From NCBI GenBank assembly GCA_037954665.1, contig JBBMOL010000117.1:1116001-1180000 (forward strand): a stretch of 64,000 bases of DNA. Direction: 5' to 3'. Shown here in pieces: positions 57,081-64,000 of the stretch; position 1 is the first letter of the stretch, and each line of letters begins with the position of its first letter. A program made the translations under genes and the position numbers. Origin of the DNA: Laguncularia racemosa. Its lineage: Eukaryota > Streptophyta > Magnoliopsida > Myrtales > Combretaceae. The notes beneath the pieces are model-generated. The model saw nothing but the letters and a program-made list of their open reading frames with translations, searched no databases and was not told the origin of the DNA.

Positions 57081-57097
57081 CCTAAGCTCTGATACCA
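57081..57097 (-). other. E1 primer-binding site
   Basis: The reverse complement reads TGGTATCAGAGCTTAGG, the full plant initiator-Met PBS, three bases past the LTR. Confidence 0.85.
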
Positions 57098-57402
57098 AAC
57101 TGATACGAACCACGCCAACCCGTGACGAAACCCAATACCAATACGTTCGGGAAATTCGTTGCCTAAGACGCCCAAACACCTAAAGTGGAAACCGCGACCC
57201 GTTGTCTATAAGCGAGACAAGAACCTTGGTATAAAAGTGAAGACGCCACAATCGGGATGAAAGGCCGATTGATAAGTCGGGATGAACGCCACGGAAATTA
57301 ATCCGATAAGTTCGATTTAGTTCATGAAGAACCAAGAGAGGTGCCTCTCAAAAGTGTTTAATGTTCAAAATCTAAAAACTAATCTGCTCTAAACCCTAGA
57401 AG

Positions 57403-57410
57403 CTTTTATA
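57403..57410 (-). promoter_or_regulatory. TATA box of E1 5' LTR
   Basis: Minus strand 'ctagtataaaagcttctag', matching the E2 box. Confidence 0.6.
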
Positions 57411-57499
57411 CTAGGGTTACAATTTCGTGTAAAACAAGTCCAAAACGACGTAGTTTAGTTAAGTAACATAAAAACGCGAAACAGAAAAAGCTGGCCGAC

Positions 57500-57770
57500 A
57501 GGGGATACACGGCCTGTGTACACGCCCGTGTACTGTGGCCGTGTACTGTTCTGTGCAACTTTTGGCAGCATACACACCCGTGTACTTTTGACCGTGTACT
57601 GTTCTGGGCAACTTCTGGCAACATACGCTCCCGTATACACACCCGTGTACTTTGACCGTGTATCTGTCTGTAACTTCTGGAAACATACACGCCCATGTAC
57701 ACACCCGTGTACTTTGACCGTGTATCTGTCTGAGCAATCTTGAGCGTCCTACACGGCCGTGCCTTGAAAA
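57500..57770. repeat. Tandem cacgggcgtgt-type units in E1 LTR
   Basis: Units of about 50 bases plus extra 'tacacacccgtgtac' pieces; more units than in the matching E2 LTR. Confidence 0.75.
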
Positions 57771-58014
57771 TACACGTCCTCTTCATCCCGTGTCCCATAT
57801 AACTTGTATAAAAGCAAGGATCTTCCTATGGTTGTTCCAATCCGTTCCAACTTCATGATTGCTCCAATCCTTTCCCGCTTCGTGGACAACCTTTATCAAC
57901 CCGTTAAATGCTTCCTTGAATCGTTTTGCTTGATTTCTTGTGATCAATCCAGGCGGAACTTCAAGAGGATCCACATTTCTTCTCCCGGCTTGTCTCTCAT
58001 CCCGGATCTCATCA

Positions 58015-59380
58015 TTAGTGACCCTAGGTTATCTCTTGAGATAATTCATATAGTCTATATATACTTTTGAAATATACTTCCATAGTTTTTAAAATGCATA
58101 TATACATACTCAGCCCTTTTATGGGGTATAGATCGTGAATGGCTCACAAGTTAAACACCTTTAAGTGATGAATCCCCGGACTAGGAAATTCCTAGGTCTC
58201 AATAAGAAGGCAGCATTTCTTGGGTTCCGTTTAGTTCCTAAAGGTCGAGATAAGGTGTACCCATGGAGTACGACCTCCATGAGGCCTTTTCATACCACTA
58301 CATGATGTTGATGGCCACCTTATGTTCAGGACTCCATGATGCATGAATCATTTCATTTAAGGTTGAATAGTCTTAAGTCTATTTATTTGGCATTCGTGGC
58401 AATTTATATAGACAATCGCAATTTCTACAATCTAAATGCAGGGGAAAGCAATTATCAGTTAGTCGAGCATAATTAATGTAAATTGGCACTCAATCATAAC
58501 ATTCAAGCACATATAGGAACTCAATTGACCCCCACATATAATCCAAAATTTACATATAAGATATTTATAGACACATGGGTATGCTAACTACAAGCACAAG
58601 CAAGGAATAGTAATCATCAGATTCTCACTCATCCGCCCATGTGGTCCCTAATTGTAGTAGTTAGGCAGCGAATTGTCCTTGAATATCATGTCACCTAACA
58701 AGACAAAACATTTGTATGAGTTGGGGTTAAAGCTAACCTATATTAGTTTGGTTAGTTTGGTTAGTTTTGTCAGTTTTGAAGGTTTTTGTATTTTCTTCAT
58801 AATTTTTTTGTTCTAAATCCTTTTTTCATGTATTTATAGTCATTTTAAAGGGTTTTGAATGTTCTTTCCATTTCCAAAGTCATTTTCATCATTTAGACTT
58901 CATAACATGGCACTAGAGTCTAAACAATTTAGTTACGCCTGGTAAGTGTTTGGTTTAAGGCTCTTTTTGGTCTAATTTGATCTTTTAACCTAAATAAATT
59001 AACCCTAACCACTTGGAGCATGTTTGGGAATCTCAAATGGCATGTCTATCCTTTGTTTCTTGCTAGAAATTCCAGAGTTTAGGATAAGCACTTGGGTTGT
59101 CCTTTTTCAATGCTTCAATTGGACTCTTCTCTCTTAGTTGGTGCTGGTTTGTGTTTTTCCTTTAGGATTTTTAATTTTATAATTTTTATAAGGATATTTT
59201 AACATGTTTTGATTCTGGAAATAAAGAAATTTCCATATTTAATTGGGTCTTAGTCACAATTTGTGGTCCTTGGGTTTGTATTGCACTTCCTTCCAATTCT
59301 TCTACTCCTAAAAGGTCTATTGAAATCCATACCTTTCCACCATTTAAGAAGCATGAGATACATCTAAAATATACTTAATT
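58015..59380. other. Spacer between the head-to-head E elements
   Basis: No ORF of recognised family. It lies between the two divergent 5' LTRs. 'gagtacgacctccatgagg' and neighbours near 58268 are not repeated elsewhere in the window. Confidence 0.4.
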
Positions 59381-59670
59381 TGATGAGATCCATGATGAGA
59401 GCCAAGCCGGAAGAAGAAATGTGGATCCTCTTGAAGTGCCGCCTGGACCGATCACAAGAAATCGAGCAAAACGATTCAAGGAAGCACTTAACGGGTTGAT
59501 AAAGGTTGTCCATGAAGCCGGAAAGGATTGGAGCAATCATGAAGTTGGAACGGATTGGAACAACCATGGGAAGACCCTTGTTTTTATACAAGTTATATTG
59601 GACAAGGGATGAAGAGGGCGTGTACTTTCAAGGCACGGCCGTGTAGGACGCTCAAGATTGCTCAGACAGA

Positions 59671-59870
59671 TACACGGTCAAAGTATACGGGCGTGTATGT
59701 TTCCAGAAGTTACAGACAGATACACGGTCAAAGTACACGGACGTGTATGTTGCCAGAAGTTGCCCAGAATGATACACGGCCAAAGTACATGGGCGTGTAT
59801 ATTGCCAGAAGTTGCACAGAACAGTACACGGCCAAAGTGCACGGGCGTGTACACAGGCCGTGTATCCCCT
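59671..59870. repeat. Tandem units of 50-52 bases in E2 LTR
   Basis: 'tacacggtcaaagtacacgg' starts lie at 59671, 59721, 59773 and 59825. Each unit pairs 'cacgg' with a downstream 'cgtgta' to make an imperfect palindrome. Confidence 0.85.
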
Positions 59871-59960
59871 GTCGGCCAGCTTGTTCTGTTTCGCGTTTTT
59901 ATGTCACTTAACTAAACTACGTCGTTTTGGACTTGTTTTTTACACGAATTGTAACCCTAG

Positions 59961-59968
59961 TATAAAAG
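59961..59968 (+). promoter_or_regulatory. TATA box of E2 5' LTR
   Basis: 'ccctagtataaaagctccta' is about 300 bases before the LTR end. Confidence 0.65.
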
Positions 59969-60271
59969 CTCCTAGGGTTTAGAACAACTTAGAATATAGA
60001 TTTTGAACATTAAACACTTTTGAGAGGCACCTCTCTTGGTTCTTCATGAACTAAACCGAACTTATCGGATTGATTTCCGTGGCGTTCATCCCGACTTATC
60101 AATCGGCCTTTCATCCCAATTGTGGCGTCTTCACTTTATACCAAGGTTCTTGTCTCTCTTATAGACAACGGGTCGCGATTTCCACTTTAGGTGTTTGGGC
60201 GTCTTAGGCAACGAATTTCCGAACGTATTGGTATTGGGTTTCGTCACGGGTTGGCGTGGTTCGTATCAGTT

Positions 60272-60288
60272 TGGTATCATAGCTTAGG
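60272..60288 (+). other. E2 primer-binding site
   Basis: TGGTATCATAGCTTAGG, one base off the initiator-Met PBS, three bases past the LTR. Confidence 0.85.
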
Positions 60289-60319
60289 TTTGTCAAAACA
60301 TCAAGTTCGGTTGAGGAAG

Positions 60320-60692
60320 GTAATATCAAAAACCCTAACTCCAATCGTTCATATCCATTGTTAGCATTCAATTCTGCAATATTAAGAAAAGAAAAGAGAA
60401 ACGTGATCAAAAGCTAAAAACAGAGACAACAAAAAAATAAATAAATTCGGATAGAAAAATAGAGGAAAATTTGCGAACCCTAGAGTTGTTTTGAATTCTA
60501 CGGAAGGAAATTGGTGTAATTCGGGCAGTTCCAAGAGGATTGAGAAGAGGAAATTGGCGAGTTGATATCATCATTATTGTGAGCATACACGAGTGACTGT
60601 GTGATATCATCATTTGAGCGAAAACACGTAAGGGAGTGTATTGTGAGGTTTAATCATATATATATTTGTGTTAGTACTAATCTTTTCTGCAG
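60320..60692 (+). other. Candidate leader intron of E2
   Basis: Donor 'gaag|gtaata' at 60320, branch word TACTAAT at 60675, and acceptor 'cttttctgcag' ending at 60692, five bases before the gag ATG. It lies between PBS and gag. It is shorter than the E1 intron (373 versus 472 bases), yet all three signals are kept in both. Confidence 0.55.
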
Positions 60693-60697
60693 GAACT

Positions 60698-63304
60698 ATG
60701 TCGAGACAACATTCTCCTGAAGGTGAGAGGGGAAGGTTTGATGCTAGGTTAGTAATTGAGGCGTTGTGGGGAGAAATGAAGAGGATGTTCTAAGAGGGAA
60801 TGGAACAAATTCTTGAGACGGTAGAGCAAAGACTAGAGCAATCTACAAACATATTCCAAGGGCGTAAGAGGGAGAGTCGTTCTAGGATAGTACCGAGGGG
60901 TGGAGATGAAATGACGGATGATGACTTTGATGAGCCTTCTGTTGGGAGTTATAGAGGTTATAGTGGTCGGAATAGAGGGACTAGAGATTGGGAAGATAGA
61001 GGAGATAGGAATAGAGAGGATGATCAATTGAGTAGCATAAAGATGAAGATTCCTCCTTTCCAAGGGAAGAATGATCCCGAGGCATACTTAGAGTGGGAGA
61101 AAAAGGTGGAGATGGTGTTTGATTGTCACAACTATAGTGGGAGAAAGAAGGTAAAACTTGCTGCCATCGAGTTTTCGGATTATGCTATAGTGTGGTGGGA
61201 TCAACTAATGTTGAATAGAAGAAGGAGTGGCGAGCCACCTATTGAGTCTTGGGAAGAGATGAAAAGAGTGATGAAGAAGCGGTTTGTGCCTGCATATTAT
61301 TATCGTGAATTGCATAACAAGTTGCAAACTCTGAGGCAAGGAAGCAGAAGTGTAGATGAGTATTTCAAGGAGATGGAAGTCACTATGATTAGGGCGAATA
61401 TAGAGGAGGATAGGGAGGCTACAATGGCTAGATTTCTGGCTGGGTTGAATAGAGAAATCCAAAATGTGGTTGAATTGCAACATTATGTAGAATTGGAGGA
61501 TATGGCCCATATGGCTATAAAGGTTGAGAACCAACACAAGCGGAAGGGTAGTAGCAATGCACGGTTGCAACAGGGTAATGGTTCATCCACTTGGAAGACT
61601 AATCAATGGAAGAAAGAAGAAAAGCCTTTACCTACCAAACCAAAAGGGGAGCTGAGACAAGCGGGTTCTACTCCTAGTAATCAAGGTAACCCTGAATCTT
61701 CTACTTCTAGAAATCGTGACATTAGATGTTTTAAATGTCAAGGTAGAGGCCATATTGCTAGTCAATGTCCAAATAAGCATGTGATGATTTTGCGTGATGA
61801 TGGAGAGTATGAGACTGAGGGGGATAGTGAAGAAGATGATATGCCTCTGTTAGAGGATGCTAGTGATGATGAGGAGCCTGCAATGGGAAGGCTAGTGGCA
61901 GTAGTGAAGCGAGCATTGAATGTGCAGGTGAAGGAAGAGGAGGAGGTGCAAAGAGAAAATATATTTCATACTAGATGTTATTTAGGAGATCACATTTGTA
62001 GTTTGATCATTGATGGAGGGAGTTGCACCAATGTAGTGAGCAATTTTATTGTTGAGAGGCTGGGGCTCAAAACTGTTAGACACCCTAGTCCGTATAAATT
62101 GCAGTGGTTGAATGATAGTGGTGAGACTAAGGTGAGTAGGCAAGCCTTGATTGGTTTTCGCATTGGTAGGTATGAGGATGAGGTGTTATGTGATGTAGTG
62201 CCAATGCAAGCATGTCATGTGTTGATGGGGAGGCCATGGCAATTTGATAGGAAGGTTGTTCATGATGGCTTTTCTAACAAGTATACGCTTGTTCACCAAG
62301 GGAAAAGTTTTAACCTTAAACCTTTAACACCTAAACAAGTGTATGAGGATCAGTTGCAGCTACAACAGTCATTTGCAAAACACAAGGTGAGTGAAAAGCA
62401 GAGTGAGAGTGAGAGAGCAAAAGACAATGAGAAGAAAAAGGAATACAAAAGTCAAGATCAAAAGGAAAAGGAGAGGAAGGCTGGAAAGAGTGTGAGAGGC
62501 CAAGTTGAAGGGGGATCAACTTTGGTGGTGAGTGAAAATGAGAGGGCAGCCTTGCAAAAGGAGAGTTGTGTGGCAAGAGCGAGTGTAGTAAGGAGAGCGT
62601 TAGTGATGAGGCAACCTATGTTGTTGCTAGTTTTTAAGGAAACATGTTTGACTACTAACGACTTATCTAACTCTTTGCCTAGTGTGGTTGTGTCTCTTGT
62701 GCAGGACTTTGAAGATGTCTTTCCTGAGGAGATTCCAAAGGGATTACCACCTGTTCGAGGTATTGAGCACCGAATTGACCTTGTACCCGGAGCATCGATT
62801 CCAAACAAGCCAGCTTACAGGAGCAATCCGGAGGAGACAAAGGAACTCCAAAGGCAGGTCGATGAATTAATGGAGAAGGGGTACGTGAGAGAGAGCATGA
62901 GTCCATGTGCAGTGCCGATGATTTTGGTGCCTAAGAAGGATGGGACATGGAGAATGTGTGTTGATTGCCGCGCCATCAACAACATCACGGTAAAGTATCG
63001 TCATCCTATTCCTTGCTTAGATGACTTCTTAGATTGGTTATATGAGTATAGTGTCATTCCTCATGAGCCTTGGATAAACATGTCCATAGATTTTGTGTTA
63101 GGATTACCTAGGTCTAAACATGATCGAGATTCTATTTTTGTGGCTGTGGATAGGATTTCTAAAATGGTTCATTTCATTCCTTGTCATAAAACTGATGATG
63201 CTATACACATTGTTTATTTGTCCTTTAGAGAGGTAGTGCGTCAGCATGGTATACCTAGTAGCATTGTTAGTGATCAGGATGTAAAGATTTCGAGTCATTG
63301 TTAG
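60698..63304 (+). pseudogene. E2 gag-protease-RT-integrase fusion ORF
   Basis: ATG 60698 ('MSRQHSPEGERGRF') is the gag start. A TAA at 60791 interrupts it; E1 has CAA there. The rest is open for 834 residues. Domains are gag core (about 61060-61550; 'AYLEWEKKVEMVFDCH', 'IVWWDQLM'), CCHC knuckle 'CFKCQGRGHIASQC' (61727-61768), protease 'IIDGGSCTNVVS' (Asp codon 62012), and RT N-terminal part ('VRGIEHRIDLVPGASIPNKP', 'MCVDCRAINNITVKYRHPIP') to about 63025. It then joins directly to integrase 'PHEPWINMSIDFVLGLPR'. RT catalytic boxes, RNase H and the integrase zinc domain are absent. It ends at a TAG where E1 has TGG. Confidence 0.88.
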
Positions 63305-63958
63305 AGAGTATTGTGGGAAAAGTGGGGAACTAAACTAATGTTTTCGATTATCTGTCACCCACAAACTGATGGGCAAGTTGATGTGGTTAATAGTACTTTA
63401 ATTCAATTGTTAGGGGCAATCATAGAGAAGAACATTAGGAGTTGGAAGGACTGTCTACCATTTTTGGAGTTTGCATGTAATAGGACTTTAAATAGCATTA
63501 TTCATTGTTCACCATTTGAGATTGTGTATGGTTTTAACCCATTGGTTACTATTTATTTATTGCCATTGCAACCTAACAAGTTTGTGAGCTTTGATGCTGA
63601 TTCTAAGACAAATGTTGTGAGAAGGATAAATATTGAGAGAAGAATAGAGCAGTATGTGAAACAAGCTAACAAGGGTTGTCGACAAGCTGTTTTTGAACCT
63701 GGAGATTGGGTTTGGGTTCACATGCGCAAAGAGTGGATTCTTGTACAGCATAGATCTAAATTACTTCCTAGAGGCAATGGACCAATTCAAATTCTTGAGT
63801 ACATCCATGATACAGCATACAAGAAAGATTTACCAGGTAAGTATCCAGTAAGTGTCACGTTTAATGTTACTGATCTGAGTCCATTTGATGCAGGAAATGA
63901 TTTGAGGACAAATCCTTTTCAAGAGGAGGGAAATGATGAGATCCATGATGAGAGCTAA
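63305..63958 (+). pseudogene. E2 integrase C-terminal part
   Basis: It continues past the TAG in the same frame: 'WGTKLMFSIICHPQTDGQ', 'LEFACNRTLNSIIHCSPFEI', 'GDWVWVHMRKEWILVQHRS' and 'VTDLSPFDAGNDLRTNPFQE'. The third catalytic residue is Asp (GAT 63380-63382) in place of the usual Glu. No chromodomain is seen. The frame ends 25 bases inside the 3' LTR. Confidence 0.8.
63920..63933 (+). other. E2 polypurine tract
   Basis: 'caagaggagggaaa' directly precedes the 3' LTR and lies within the integrase frame. Confidence 0.75.
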
Positions 63959-64000
63959 GCCGGAAGAAGAAATGTGGATCCTCTTGAAGTGCCGCCTGGA
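63934..64000 (+). repeat. E2 3' LTR, start only
   Basis: 'tgatgagatccatgatgaga' repeats the 5' LTR start. The rest lies beyond the window. Confidence 0.9.

Larger units (their letters stand above)
54041..58014 (-). mobile_element. Element E1: deleted gypsy element, minus strand, 3' LTR truncated
   Basis: Read on the minus strand: 5' LTR 58014-57101, PBS, candidate leader intron, ORF 56571-55195, integrase pieces, polypurine tract, and a 3' LTR of which only the first ~347 bases remain (54387-54041). It matches E2 (59381-64000) domain by domain but has extra in-frame deletions in gag and RT. RNase H and catalytic RT are missing in both. The integrase frame runs into the 3' LTR, as reported for CRM-type elements, but lineage is uncertain. 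Confidence 0.88.
57101..58014 (-). repeat. E1 5' LTR
   Basis: It runs from 'TGATGAGATCC' (58014 downward) to 'TTCGTATCA' at 57101, matching the E2 5' LTR. It carries about five cacgggcgtgt-type units (57500-57770) and a TATA box (reverse of 57403-57410). Confidence 0.9.
59381..60268 (+). repeat. E2 5' LTR
   Basis: It starts 'tgatgagatccatgatgaga', the same as the 3' LTR at 63934, and ends 'gtggttcgtatca'. Its first 230 bases are open in one frame (59421-59612), which is shared LTR sequence and not a gene. Confidence 0.92.
59381..64000 (+). mobile_element. Element E2: gypsy element lacking catalytic RT and RNase H (runs off window)
   Basis: 5' LTR 59381-60268, PBS, candidate leader intron 60320-60692, gag-protease-partial RT-integrase frame 60698-63304 (one internal stop), integrase rest to 63958, polypurine tract, and the start of the 3' LTR at 63934. 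Gag is complete, unlike E1. The RT-integrase fusion is the same as in E1. Integrase overlaps the LTR. Confidence 0.9.

Noticed and set aside
57455..57743. Several overlapping frames in the E1 LTR (both strands)
   Set aside because: All are readings of the ~50-base tandem units with no family match.
61205..61570. Minus-strand frame of 121 codons, and others within E2
   Set aside because: Antisense to the gag core of E2.

Overview
This window reads as intergenic chromatin from a repeat-rich flowering plant, probably a eudicot. It is AT-rich and dominated by Ty3/gypsy and Ty1/copia LTR retrotransposons and hAT-type DNA elements. I see only one convincing host gene: a two-exon Bet v 1/PR-10 gene at 51753-53119, with the family's usual intron splitting the Gly-62 codon. 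Species cannot be named from the sequence. Nearly every other open frame is a retroelement fragment or a shadow of one.

Layout. 1-2364 is a solo-LTR-like sequence. 4140-35431 is an old Tekay/Del-type chromovirus (element A). Its body is broken by a hAT element (7562-9254) and a solo LTR (10790-12377). Its 3' LTR is split by an Athila/Tat-like element B (15526-32688). B in turn contains element C (19280-29172), a Tat/Ogre-like element with young-looking LTRs, and a second hAT copy (30032-31268). A reverse-oriented solo LTR (33188-~35150) also sits in the 3' LTR of A. 36526-45338 is another Tat-like element (D), carrying gag and protease remnants, a 40-bp tandem array, an A-family LTR piece and a small hAT MITE. 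45914-50641 is a copia element with a perfect GGATC target duplication. After the PR-10 gene come two members of one gypsy family (E1 on the minus strand, E2 on the plus strand), arranged head to head at 54041-58014 and 59381-64000. E2 runs off the window.

How it fits together. The nesting gives a relative insertion order: A first, then its insertions including B, then C and hAT2 inside B. Several elements look non-autonomous. C encodes only a DUF7745/plant-mobile-domain-like protein. B and D show gag and protease but no reverse transcriptase. E1 and E2 share an in-frame loss of the catalytic part of reverse transcriptase and all of RNase H, which fuses RT to integrase. C, E1 and E2 carry strong splice signals that would remove a leader intron just before the first ORF. 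The LTRs of C also hold a tRNA-like pair of pol III A and B boxes. The assignments rest on motifs and repeat structure read by eye; no database search was run.
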